A stretch of DNA of 11,215 nt from Candidatus Bathyarchaeota archaeon (GTDB lineage: Archaea > Thermoproteota > Bathyarchaeia > Bathyarchaeales > UBA233), in the NCBI GenBank assembly GCA_023488835.1, contig JAMDCS010000083.1, positions 1-11,215 of the forward strand, in the 5' to 3' direction. Of this stretch, positions 1-6,898 are shown in pieces (the stretch's first letter is position 1; every line of letters begins with the position of its first letter). Under the pieces are notes generated by a model. That model was not told the DNA's origin. It did not search any database and was given only the letters and a program-made list of their open reading frames with translations. A program made the position numbers and the translations under genes.

Positions 1-1683
1 CAATACAACATAGGTGCCGTTGATTATTTTGAGGACTTTTGCATCAAACTCTTTCATGTAAACATCGGCATAGTAGAGTTGTTCAGTTGCTGGCAGTTGC
101 TCAGCCACCTTTTCTAGTGTCCGCTCAGCCTTTGCCTCTTCCTCCTCCACAGGTTTTGGCGCTTGCATGTGGCGATTAGCAATTAGCGCGTAAAAGTTTT
201 CAGGGACCTCAACTTCTACGCCTTCTTTTTCAGCCGCTTGCTTAACAATTTCCGGCGGAAGTCCATGTGAATCGTAGAGTTCCGTGAGGGTGTCCATGGG
301 AAGTTTGCCTGTGCCTTTCGCCTTTAGCTCAGTCGCGATTCGTTTAACCATGCCTTCGCCGCGTTTGAGGGTTTCCACGAACTTTTCCTCTTCCACCTTG
401 AGCATTTCGATGATTTCGTTTTGCATTTCTTTGATGCGCGGGAAATCTTTTCCCCAGTAATCTGCCTGCAGGTCCACGATGTCATAGAGTTTGGCTGGTT
501 CCATGTTTAATGAGCGCATTAAACGGTAAACTCGTCGGAACAGTAGCCTTGCCAAGTAACCTTCTTGGATGTTGGATGGCACAACGCCTTCGGAGAGCAT
601 GAAGCTGAGCGTTTTGGTGTGGTCAGTTACTGCCCAAGCATTCTCGATGGGAATCAAAACTTTATCGAGCGTTTGCATGTCTATGCCTGTTAGTTCCGAT
701 ACGCGTTTTCTGGCGACAAGCCTGTTTGCTCGTTTGTCAACGCTAACTAAACCAGAATACTTTGCAACACATGCCAAGAAATCATTATCAACATTAGTTA
801 TCCCAGCCATGCTGAGGACTTTATCAAGCAAATTCCCATAGATTGCTTGAAAAGCGCTTGGAACTCCCTGACTGATCCATGCAAAACGGTCAATACCATA
901 CCCCGTATCCACTGTGCGAATGGGCAATTCAATGAAGTCGTCGCCGACAACCTTGTACTGCATAAACACCAGCGTGCCAACTTCGAGTCCGCGAACTATG
1001 CATTCCACATCTGGACCAGCGTTTCCTCCGCCAACCCACACACCTTCCTTGTAGATGACTTCTTCAGACTTTATGCCAAGACATTCGGTGGCGAAGCGGT
1101 GGTGGAACCGTACTGTGTCATCTTTCCAGTAAATTTCTTTATCTGGGTAGTTGAATGCGTGTGCTCCGCCCATTTCGAAGATGGTTAGGTGCCTTCCGAA
1201 GGTTGGTCCGGTGTTGGAAATGTCGGTTAGCCTGATGCATGGCTGAGAAATCACCAGCGGGTTAGCTGGCGGTGGCGCAATGCCCTCAGTCACGTAGGGT
1301 TGAAAATCGATGATGCTTGCGTGAGTTAGGTAAATGTCTTTTCTCCAACGCGCCACAACTGGATAAGGCTTAATGCGTGTGTGCCCATTCTTCTCAAAGA
1401 ACGAGAGAAAAGCTTCCCGCATCTCTGAGAGGCTGAATTTTTTGTTTGTTGCGGGGTTGCCGAGGAATGTGTAGCATCCGCATTCGTCTGAGCCAGATTC
1501 ACCGCAAGTTTCCTTCTCTTCATGCGCAATCCATTAAAATTCTCCGCATTTTGGACAATGCTTCCTAACGAAGCCTTCCTGTTTGAAGAATGGAAGAGCG
1601 TAATCTGCTTCTGTAAACTGCTTGGTCAAACCTTTCAGGCACTCCACTTGTTTTGCGTTTAATGGGTTACGAGATTCATGCAT
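1..1683 (-). CDS. alaS: Alanyl-tRNA synthetase, archaeal type, 5' part (runs off left edge; internal TAA)
   Basis: Charges tRNA-Ala with alanine in the cytoplasm. One reading frame gives 561 codons up to the window edge; the archaeal enzyme is about 900 residues, so the rest of the editing and C-terminal regions is missing. Visible signatures in order: GFVRKHCPKCGEF (residues 37-49), a Cys-rich stretch ending in TFLGNP, the class II motif 2 region CIRLTDISNTGPTFGRH followed by FEMGGAHAF, and GGGNAGPDVE of the motif 3 region. The ATG at 1681-1683 is preceded directly by an in-frame TAA and lacks a clear ribosome site, so translation may be leaderless. A TAA at 1534-1536 (codon 50) falls where relatives have Phe or Tyr, in CG-x-x-F-W. 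The frame is identical on both sides, and the next in-frame ATG is only at 1420-1422. The family call is secure. Whether the stop is real, a sequence error or a nonsense mutation cannot be decided here. Confidence 0.9.
1534..1536 (-). other. In-frame TAA stop inside alaS
   Basis: Reading the minus strand, TGC GGA GAA TTT is followed by TAA and then TGG ATT GCG CAT. The homologous archaeal alanyl-tRNA synthetase segment reads CG-x-(Y/F)-F-W, so the stop replaces an aromatic residue. TAA is the ordinary stop of tiaS, all three RAM genes and several others in this window, so reassignment of TAA is not supported. Confidence 0.9.
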
Positions 1684-1789
1684 TTAAATTGTTGGCTGAA
1701 AATTGGGGATGCCCTCGCCAGATTACCTTTCTTTTTGAAGGTAGACCCAGAAAAAAAGAATTTGGATTTTTCAGAGGAGTTATAAGCTA
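1684..1789. promoter_or_regulatory. Divergent intergenic region between alaS and the methyltransferase
   Basis: This 106-bp AT-rich gap must hold the promoters of both divergent genes. For the plus-strand gene a GAGGAG ribosome site lies at 1774-1779, ten bases before the ATG at 1790. No convincing TATA box can be assigned on either strand. A short imperfect ACCTT/AAGGT inverted repeat sits around 1725-1742 and is too weak to call. Confidence 0.4.
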
Positions 1790-2380
1790 ATGTACTATTT
1801 ATGTAATGGATTGCGCATGAAGATAAGAGAAAGCGGAATGCCCAAAGAAGAAGAGTGGAGCAAGTTTTTTGACCCTTCTAAAATACTGGGATTGCTGGGT
1901 TTAGGGCAGAACGTGGCTGATGTAGCAGATTTTGGCTGCGGCTATGGAACATTCACCATACCCGCTGCAAGAATGATACGAGGAAACATCTATGCTTTTG
2001 ACATTGAACCAGAAATGATTAAGGCCTTAGAGCAGAAAGCAAAAAACCTTAACCTAAACAATGTTCAGGCGATTCTTAGTGATTTCATATCTGAAGGTTC
2101 AGGGCTCAAGGATTTTAGCGTTGATTTTGTTATGTTATTTAATATCCTTCACGTTGAGAAGCCAATCTCCTTGCTAAAAGAAGCCTACAGAATTCTAAGA
2201 ACTGGCGGTAGAGTCGGCATTATCCATTGGAATTATGATGCCACAACTCCAAGAGGACCGCCCATGAATATTAGACCTAAACCTGAACAATGCAGGATGT
2301 GGGCTGAATCTGTTGGATTCACTTTTGAACAACAATTCGATTTAAAACCCTATCATTATGGCTTATTATTAAAAAAGTGA
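1790..2380 (+). CDS. Class I SAM-dependent methyltransferase
   Basis: A 196-residue soluble Rossmann-fold methyltransferase of the UbiE/Methyltransf_11-like group; the substrate is unknown. Motif I is VADFGCGYGTFTIPAA (residues 45-60), the acidic SAM ribose-binding residue is in AFDIEPEM (D71), motif IV is VDFVMLFNILH (111-121), and the post-motif strand is LRTGGRVGIIHWN (136-148). The size matches small single-domain family members. The ATG at 1790 has a GAGGAG ribosome site at 1774-1779. An internal ATG at codon 10 (1817), giving MKIRESGMPKEEEW, fits the usual family N-terminus better, so the start is not certain. It ends with TGA and converges on tiaS with a 22-bp gap. No neighbour points to its target, so the specific function is unassigned. 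Confidence 0.85.
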   Translation: MYYLCNGLRMKIRESGMPKEEEWSKFFDPSKILGLLGLGQNVADVADFGCGYGTFTIPAARMIRGNIYAFDIEPEMIKALEQKAKNLNLNNVQAILSDFISEGSGLKDFSVDFVMLFNILHVEKPISLLKEAYRILRTGGRVGIIHWNYDATTPRGPPMNIRPKPEQCRMWAESVGFTFEQQFDLKPYHYGLLLKK

Positions 2381-2402
2381 CTTTAGATATCTTCCAAAGA
2401 GC

Positions 2403-3773
2403 TTAGCGCTTTTCAATTTTCACGGTCGTCTTAGAAGAATGCCAGCCCTCAATCATTGATTTGTGCTCAAAGTGCTGTTTTTCCTGTCCATAACGCCGTA
2501 AGGGCTTGGTTAGATGCCGCTGAGACCGCGTTGAAGTAACATACAAACCCGCCTTCAGCGCCCGAGGAACAACCGACTCCATTTTCTTTAAATCGCCGTA
2601 TTTGCCGCCGCATTTTTCACAGCGGAACCCCTGGTTTTTGCCCATGGACTTCAGCCGTTTTCCGCAGTTTGTGCAGAGCGGATTTTCGAGCAGCGTTTTT
2701 TGTGTTAAATTTAGGATTTTTATTTTTTCCAAATTAATTGTCAACGGCTTGCTCGCGGTTGCTTTGTGTACGGCGCCGTAAACTTCAACGTTGTCGCCAA
2801 CCACGAGTTCTCGTGCAATCTTGCGCAGGTCTCCTGTGGGCTCGTAAGCAGCACAATCCACTTCAGCTGAATGATCCTTGATGGAGAAGATGACATGGCG
2901 CAAAGGAACTATCCGTGGGTTTTTTGAAACGGTTCCTTTAGCGATGACTGAACTGTAAGGCTCAAGTTTGCTTAATGCTTCAACGGGTTTTAGGTGGGCG
3001 TCTGTGCCTTGGTTGCTCCGGAAAATTACCCATCGCTCCACGGGCTCCAGCGGCTTAACCAACCCGTACGCCTTCTTGGCTATTTCCGCTGATTCACCCC
3101 TAATCCCGAACAGAATCGGGTCAGGACCACGCGGCGTAATAATAACCCTGCCCTTCTCTGCGTCAACGTTGTTGAAAGTGCAAGGCTGCGTCAACTTGTC
3201 CATTTCAAAAATAGATGCCTCATATACTCTCCTTTTTGTACCAAAGTTTTCCGGTGTGCGGTAAGCAATCACCTCGTAGGTGTAGTCACCGCTGAGGGTT
3301 TCGCCGATTGCCGCCAATGCACCGATGATGCCCCGACAAGAGTTAAACCCCACTGCTTCAGCGCCTAACTTTTTGATTAGCGCCATGGCTTCTTTGAGGG
3401 TTACGATGGTTGTTTCGGTTTTCTTCGAGAAAGCCTTCAGTTCCGCTGGGATTTCTGTGTTTTTGTAAAAGACGATTCCGGGGTCTGTGCCTTTCTCTTT
3501 AATAGCCGAGTGCGCTTCCCATAAATCCATGGCTATCTCTTCTATTTTGGCTTCAAACTCAGGCAAGTATGTGAATCGCAGGCATAAGGCGCCGTTGCCC
3601 CTTGTCTTCCAAGGCACATTGGGGTTAAGCCTAATCAAGGATGGATAATCAATAAATTGCACTTTGAATTTTTCCAGTTTTTCAATGAGAACAGCGGCAA
3701 GGTAAGTTGTGCAACCTCCCTTCGTTGAGTCTGTGTCGTCTAAACCAATATGCATTGTATGTTGTTTAGTCAA
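2403..3773 (-). CDS. tiaS: tRNA(Ile2) 2-agmatinylcytidine (agmatidine) synthetase
   Basis: TiaS attaches agmatine to C34 of the tRNA-Ile2 anticodon using ATP, so that it reads AUA and not AUG; it is confined to archaea and normally essential. The N-terminus carries the family signature MHIGLDDTDSTKGGCTTYL (residues 7-25), followed by the kinase and ferredoxin-like regions. An OB-fold segment (about 282-340) comes next, then a zinc ribbon with C367, C370, C385 and C388. A basic tail of about 68 residues follows the ribbon. The length of 456 is a little above the roughly 420 usual for the family. The longest start is a TTG at 3771-3773 with GGAGAG at 3783-3788, nine bases away. An ATG at 3753-3755 matches the family start but has no ribosome site, so the TTG is plausible. 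It lies 84 bp beyond RAM1, with a stem-loop between them. Confidence 0.93.
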   Translation of the reverse strand: MTKQHTMHIGLDDTDSTKGGCTTYLAAVLIEKLEKFKVQFIDYPSLIRLNPNVPWKTRGNGALCLRFTYLPEFEAKIEEIAMDLWEAHSAIKEKGTDPGIVFYKNTEIPAELKAFSKKTETTIVTLKEAMALIKKLGAEAVGFNSCRGIIGALAAIGETLSGDYTYEVIAYRTPENFGTKRRVYEASIFEMDKLTQPCTFNNVDAEKGRVIITPRGPDPILFGIRGESAEIAKKAYGLVKPLEPVERWVIFRSNQGTDAHLKPVEALSKLEPYSSVIAKGTVSKNPRIVPLRHVIFSIKDHSAEVDCAAYEPTGDLRKIARELVVGDNVEVYGAVHKATASKPLTINLEKIKILNLTQKTLLENPLCTNCGKRLKSMGKNQGFRCEKCGGKYGDLKKMESVVPRALKAGLYVTSTRSQRHLTKPLRRYGQEKQHFEHKSMIEGWHSSKTTVKIEKR

Positions 3774-3832
3774 TGGCGGTTGCTCTCCGAGTTGAACTAA
3801 AGAAAATGGGTTGGAAGGTAAAAAATATTGTT

Positions 3833-3853
3833 AGCCTAAAACGCATTTAGGCT
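3833..3853 (-). terminator. Stem-loop terminator after RAM1
   Basis: AGCCTAAA (3833-3840) and TTTAGGCT (3846-3853) form a perfect 8-bp stem with a five-base loop. On the minus strand it is followed by an AT-rich stretch containing six consecutive T. It sits five bases after the RAM1 stop and upstream of the tiaS ribosome site, which suggests RAM1 and tiaS are separate transcripts. Confidence 0.6.
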
Positions 3854-3857
3854 TCGT

Positions 3858-4142
3858 TTACTGGATTAGTGGGCTTTCAAAAAGTATTTGCTCTTGAATT
3901 GTATTTTGGGGTTTTTCAGTGATTATCATGGTTAATTTAGAGTTTATTTTGCCTATTTTTTCAATCCGTTTGGTTATTATGTACTTAAGTTCTTCCATGC
4001 TTTCGGCTTTGACGTTTGCGATGAGGTCGTAGACGCCCCAGAGATTGTGAACTTCTTCCACGCCTTCTACTTTTTTTAGGGCTTTAAGAACTTGGTTTTC
4101 GGCTCCGATTTCAGTATTTACAAGAATATATGCTGTGGGCAA
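3858..4142 (-). CDS. Stand-alone Lrp/AsnC ligand-binding (RAM) domain protein, RAM1
   Basis: A 94-residue protein consisting of the effector-binding and oligomerising domain of Lrp/AsnC regulators, with no helix-turn-helix. The strand-helix pattern is visible as AYILVNTEIG, then KALKKVEGVEEVHNLWGVYDLIANVKAES and LTMIITE. The GVYD turn of this domain is intact at residues 36-39. Known stand-alone RAM proteins form dimers or rings and bind small molecules, often amino acids; the ligand here is unknown. A 17-residue tail after the domain (about 78-94) is absent from the two paralogs nearby. The start is TTG (4140-4142) with a strong AAGGAGA site at 4151-4157, eight bases upstream. About 45 of 77 aligned residues match RAM2 by hand count, so it arose by duplication. 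It may respond to, or modify, a partner Lrp regulator encoded elsewhere; that is inference. Confidence 0.9.
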   Translation of the reverse strand: MPTAYILVNTEIGAENQVLKALKKVEGVEEVHNLWGVYDLIANVKAESMEELKYIITKRIEKIGKINSKLTMIITEKPQNTIQEQILFESPLIQ

Positions 4143-4179
4143 TTTTTATTTCTCCTTTTTTGGGGGTGGGTGGTTGGCT

Positions 4180-4383
4180 TCAGAGGTTCGGGTGCTCTTT
4201 ATTGTTCGAGGGGAACACAAAAAGATTCAATGCGTTTCCTGACCTCTTCATCCAACCGATTAAAAATTCAGTGCATCTGCTGGCAGTGAGAACTGCTACT
4301 TCCTTTTGGTTCTTTTGCGGCATTCCTTTGATTTGCAGGTTCATTTTCATTCCGCCACTACCTGATGCACAGGATTGATACAT
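4180..4383 (-). CDS. Doubtful small ORF upstream of RAM1 (67 residues)
   Basis: An open frame from ATG 4381-4383 to TGA, with further in-frame ATGs at 4350 and 4344; starting at the last gives MNLQIKGMPQKNQKEVAVL and onward. It has two Cys, no membrane segment and no recognisable domain. Nothing resembling a ribosome site precedes any of the starts. In favour: balanced amino-acid composition, the same direction as RAM1, a TATA-like box and inverted repeat just upstream, and only 37 bases before RAM1. Against: no homology signal I can see, and overlapping frames are open on the other strand too. It may be a chance ORF in a leader region. Confidence 0.25.
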   Translation of the reverse strand: MYQSCASGSGGMKMNLQIKGMPQKNQKEVAVLTASRCTEFLIGWMKRSGNALNLFVFPSNNKEHPNL

Positions 4384-4406
4384 CAGTCAAAAATGATTTA
4401 AAATTA

Positions 4407-4430
4407 TGTGACTGTGCCTAGCTAGTCACA
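4407..4430. promoter_or_regulatory. Inverted repeat TGTGACT-N10-AGTCACA, possible operator
   Basis: A perfect 7-bp inverted repeat, TGTGACT (4407-4413) and AGTCACA (4424-4430), with a ten-base spacer. The right part includes the self-complementary CTAGCTAG (4418-4425). Its minus-strand downstream flank is a TATA-like AT stretch. It lies between RAM2 and RAM1. The dyad suits binding of a dimeric regulator such as an Lrp-type protein. It could also be a small RNA hairpin; there is no T-tract that would make it a terminator. Confidence 0.4.
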
Positions 4431-4489
4431 ACTTTAACAATATAGTTGGAAAAATCGGTGTTTATTAAAAGAAAGGGGAATTTGATGTT

Positions 4490-4726
4490 TTATTTTTCTT
4501 CTACGACGATCATCGTCAGTGTTGAACGCACTTTATCTAGTCGTCGGATTCGCCATGTTACAATTTCTTTTAGTTTATCCATGGTGTCTGCTTTGACTCT
4601 TGCTACTATGTCGTAGACTCCGTAAACGGCTGAGGCTTCTTCTACGCCCTCAACTTTTTTGAGCTCTTTTAAAACATCCGATTCAGAGCCTATTTCAGTA
4701 TTTATTAATACAAACGCTGTAGGCAT
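4490..4726 (-). CDS. Stand-alone Lrp/AsnC ligand-binding (RAM) domain protein, RAM2
   Basis: A 78-residue single RAM domain, the minimal size for the fold, with no DNA-binding part. It starts MPTAFVLINTEIGSE, keeps the amphipathic helix ending KKVEGVEEA, the GVYD turn and the last strand STLTMIVVEE. By hand alignment about 53 of 77 residues match RAM3 and 45 match RAM1. The ATG at 4724-4726 has a GAGG site six bases upstream, so the start is clear. Stand-alone RAM proteins are known as cytosolic oligomers that bind amino acids or similar effectors; the ligand cannot be read from the sequence. The putative ligand-contact stretch before GVYD differs among the three copies (VHNLW, SAVY, YFSY), consistent with different ligands or partner surfaces. 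Confidence 0.9.
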   Translation of the reverse strand: MPTAFVLINTEIGSESDVLKELKKVEGVEEASAVYGVYDIVARVKADTMDKLKEIVTWRIRRLDKVRSTLTMIVVEEK

Positions 4727-5043
4727 AACAATCCTCTAACAATTACTTAGGTGTAGTTTGAATTAAAATGTTTCCTTGCTTACAGCTCTATCTTTAATTT
4801 CTTGGGTTTCAGAGAGATGTTTAGTTTTTAGTGTTTGTTTTTTCTTTAGTAGTTGTGGCAGAAAACTCCCTATACCACAACAACCAGCAGGCTGCGCTGC
4901 CGATTGTGTTTTGTTGACGGCATCTGTTTTAGGTTGCTTTCTGGTTGTGCAAGCAGCCACAAGCAGCACTGAAGCTTCAATTGCTTCCAAAAAAGGGGAC
5001 TAACCCAACTTAGAACTAAGCAATTAAGAGACAGCGCCCTTGC
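4727..5043. other. 317-bp gap between RAM2 and the polytopic membrane protein
   Basis: The gap contains the RAM2 ribosome site and one weak open frame on each strand (minus 4763-4990, plus 4776-5003). Near 5009-5020 there is a short CTTAG/CTAAG dyad with a two-base gap, and 19 bases further along the minus strand a run of six T (4989-4994). That pair could be an oligo-T termination site for the membrane protein gene, but the loop is too short for a convincing hairpin. Confidence 0.35.
4763..4990 (-). CDS. Doubtful small ORF with CCGIGSF motif (75 residues)
   Basis: An open frame from a TTG (4988-4990) inside a T-run, 53 bases beyond the membrane protein gene. The N-terminus ASVLLVAAC looks superficially like a short lipoprotein signal. 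The middle has PAGCCGIGSFLPQLLKKK, and the C-terminus is charged and Lys-rich. There is no ribosome site, an in-frame stop lies just upstream, and a similar-length frame is open on the opposite strand. I do not recognise a family. It could be a small Cys-containing protein or chance. Confidence 0.22.
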   Translation of the reverse strand: MEAIEASVLLVAACTTRKQPKTDAVNKTQSAAQPAGCCGIGSFLPQLLKKKQTLKTKHLSETQEIKDRAVSKETF

Positions 5044-6087
5044 TTACCTTGCCTGGTTTTGTCTAATGATTTTAATTCCAGCCCACTGCAGCGCTAAATA
5101 GGACATGACAAGCCTGAACCACAGGTTCACAACCCTTGTCAACAAAGTTACCGAAACAGCTAGGTCTGGGTTTGGTGGTATTAAAAGTGCACCAAACAAG
5201 ATGCTCATAATCAATTCAGGGAAACCAAAAAAAGCCACTCCAAGTGTTTGAAGTGTCCCAGTTAACGTAAACACTATCAATACTTTATCAACTGGTACAG
5301 GATAACCTAATGCAATAAAGATGAGGAAAATAACTGAGAGTTCAAAAATAAAACTAAGAACAGCAAGAATAATAGCTTGAACTAGACCTTTAGGATTGGC
5401 TCTTAATTGCTTAATGCCGACATGAAATTTATCCAATACGCCTTCCGCTTTATCCCTGAAGTCTTGCGGGTTCCAACTTTTTCGGAAAAAAAGCACAATA
5501 CGTGTTCCAACGTTCAACAGGGTTTTGGTTGCCGCTGGTTTATTACTTACATAGTAAACAATCGTCAGTGTCAGAATGGATAGCGCCAAGACTATTCCCA
5601 TCGGAACAATAACTATCAACGGTAACGAATAGTTAATGAGCACTGATAGTAATCCGAGGCTTAATGCAACAATCGTTAAAGTCATTGTGAAAATTTTTTG
5701 CCCAACAACTGACGCGCTGATTTTTCCTGCATCGACTTTTGAATCTTTAGTTAACAGGTACATTTTCGATACATCTCCTGACCAACCCAATTGCGGAACA
5801 GTAGCATCAAAAAACAACCCCACCCATGTGAACAACAAAGTTTTACGTTTGCTAATTTTTACGGATAAGCAGTTGAGTAATTGTTGCCAGACTAATGAAG
5901 AGAAAAGTGTAAACAGAGAGTAAGCCACAAACGCGCACGCAAAGATGGCAAGGTTGGTTTTTGAAAGTATACCGATTACTTGTGCTGGGTTAATGTAGAA
6001 ATATATGTAGAGGATGAAGGCGACTAAACCCAAAATCAACACTATAAGGATGGGGTTTGGGCGGAGGGGTTTTTTCGCTGGGTTCAT
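5044..6087 (-). CDS. AglD/UPF0104-type polytopic membrane protein (lysylphosphatidylglycerol synthase TM-region family)
   Basis: A 347-residue integral membrane protein with about eight hydrophobic segments, beginning with NPILIVLILGLVAFILYIYF. It resembles the PF03706 family, which includes the membrane part of bacterial MprF and archaeal AglD-like proteins linked to lipid or polyisoprenyl-sugar handling. Family-like features are the polar loop VPQLGWSGDVSKMYLL (about 98-113) followed by a conserved-looking GQKIFTM segment, and a C-terminal FFGFPELIMSILFG helix then TRVVNLWFRL. The family length (300-350) fits. The ATG at 6085-6087 has no ribosome site. A CTTAATAG box about 25 bases upstream suggests a leaderless transcript. 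It lies 68 bp beyond a gene for a surface protein, which fits an envelope role. The exact substrate is unknown, and the annotation 'flippase' would be inference. Confidence 0.8.
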   Translation of the reverse strand: MNPAKKPLRPNPILIVLILGLVAFILYIYFYINPAQVIGILSKTNLAIFACAFVAYSLFTLFSSLVWQQLLNCLSVKISKRKTLLFTWVGLFFDATVPQLGWSGDVSKMYLLTKDSKVDAGKISASVVGQKIFTMTLTIVALSLGLLSVLINYSLPLIVIVPMGIVLALSILTLTIVYYVSNKPAATKTLLNVGTRIVLFFRKSWNPQDFRDKAEGVLDKFHVGIKQLRANPKGLVQAIILAVLSFIFELSVIFLIFIALGYPVPVDKVLIVFTLTGTLQTLGVAFFGFPELIMSILFGALLIPPNPDLAVSVTLLTRVVNLWFRLVMSYLALQWAGIKIIRQNQAR

Positions 6088-6155
6088 CTAGGTTAAACTT
6101 CGGCGGCTAAACTATTAAGCGTTAATCAAAAAGAACCGTGCAAGCCTTCTATCAG

Positions 6156-6803
6156 TTACTGCGACGGTTTCTTCTTTCGATACCTCAAAATCAGAAGCAC
6201 TGCAGCAACTATGGCAATCACCACGACCACGGCAACTAACAGTAAAACACTCACGTCCAATTCCTGTGTTGGCTGCCACATGTTAGTGTCCTCAACAAGG
6301 GTATGCATCGTGTAATCAGGCTGTTGAGATGTTCCTTCAACACTCACTCCCGTGGCTTGGTCCCAAACGTACGTGTTCTGGCTTGTAGAGGCATATAAAA
6401 CCGTTCGGGTGGCACCTGCATACGTGTGCTGTTCAGCACGGTTAATGGTGATGTTGCCCAAGTTTTGGTCAAGGAAGGTGTCGCCAGCATTCAGGTTTGC
6501 TGGGATGATGAAGTCGTCGATTAAATGTCCTGTTTTTAAGTTCAAAGTATAGTTAAACGCTTCACTGGATCCATTTGAGTACCTTGAAGTAATGCTTACG
6601 AAGATTTCGGTGCCTTGCACGTCGGTTACATCTATTCGAGCCCAGTTAAGGGCATGGTCCTGTGATGGGGCGCCACTGTAAGTTACCGCATACTCTATCC
6701 AATCGCCCTTCTTAACGCCAACCGACAAATCCGCAAAAACAGCAGAGGTTAAACCCAAAAAAAGAACAAGAACGATTACTCCGCTGACAAGTTTTCTACC
6801 CAT
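6156..6803 (-). CDS. Secreted, C-terminally membrane-anchored surface protein of unknown function
   Basis: A 215-residue protein with a clear signal peptide (about 1-24, basic MGRK then a hydrophobic core ending SAVFA). The ectodomain is Thr/Asn/Ser-rich, beta-type and about 160 residues long. One C-terminal helix (about 184-206) is followed by RYRKKKPSQ, so the bulk lies outside the cell. The ectodomain opens with VGVKKGDWIEYAVTYSG, a pattern I associate with extracytoplasmic proteins of uncultured archaea and methanogens; no enzymatic motif is visible. Several N-x-S/T sequons (for example NGSS, NYT, NIT) would allow glycosylation. The ATG at 6801-6803 lacks a ribosome site. TATA-like sequences lie at about 6822-6832 and 6843-6849 on the minus strand, so translation is probably leaderless or from a short leader. 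Confidence 0.8.
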   Translation of the reverse strand: MGRKLVSGVIVLVLFLGLTSAVFADLSVGVKKGDWIEYAVTYSGAPSQDHALNWARIDVTDVQGTEIFVSITSRYSNGSSEAFNYTLNLKTGHLIDDFIIPANLNAGDTFLDQNLGNITINRAEQHTYAGATRTVLYASTSQNTYVWDQATGVSVEGTSQQPDYTMHTLVEDTNMWQPTQELDVSVLLLVAVVVVIAIVAAVLLILRYRKKKPSQ

Positions 6804-6852
6804 ATATGTGGTTTAGTTGTTTATTCTAATAAAACTGACGCTTATACCGATC

Positions 6853-6882
6853 AAAAAAAGAAAAATAGCCGCAGAGTGCTTT
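6853..6882 (-). terminator. Oligo-T termination region after RAM3
   Basis: On the minus strand, just after the RAM3 stop, a weak CCGC/GCGG dyad is followed by a T-tract of five and then seven T interrupted by one C (6853-6865). Oligo-T tracts are the usual archaeal termination signal. It overlaps the promoter zone of the next gene. Confidence 0.45.
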
Positions 6883-6898
6883 TTTAGCGGTCGCAGTG

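Larger units (their letters stand above)
4143..4489. other. 347-bp gap between RAM1 and RAM2
   Basis: The gap holds the RAM1 ribosome site (4151-4157), a doubtful minus-strand ORF (4180-4383), an AT-rich TATA-like stretch (about 4394-4405, TTTTAAA on the minus strand) and an inverted repeat (4407-4430). No RNA gene fold is recognisable by eye. The TATA-like stretch is about 250 bases upstream of the RAM1 start, so either RAM1 has a long leader or the small ORF is co-transcribed with it. Confidence 0.4.

Noticed and set aside
847..1188. 113-codon plus-strand ORF
   Set aside because: It lies antisense within the alaS catalytic domain and has no ribosome site or recognisable motif.
1326..1529. 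67-codon minus-strand ORF rich in Arg/Lys/Ser
   Set aside because: It is a shifted frame of alaS; the synthetase frame is unambiguous through this stretch.
1534..1536. TAA as a recoded sense codon
   Set aside because: TAA terminates tiaS, the three RAM genes, the membrane protein and others here. Known archaeal recoding uses TAG (pyrrolysine) or TGA (selenocysteine).
3774..3848. Short plus-strand ORF beginning MAVALRVELKKMGWK, 25 codons
   Set aside because: Too short, no ribosome site, and it overlaps the tiaS leader and the RAM1 terminator hairpin.
4776..5003. 75-codon plus-strand hydrophobic ORF opposite the CCGIGSF ORF
   Set aside because: TTG start without ribosome site, odd Cys/Ser-rich composition, and no promoter; most likely an antisense shadow.
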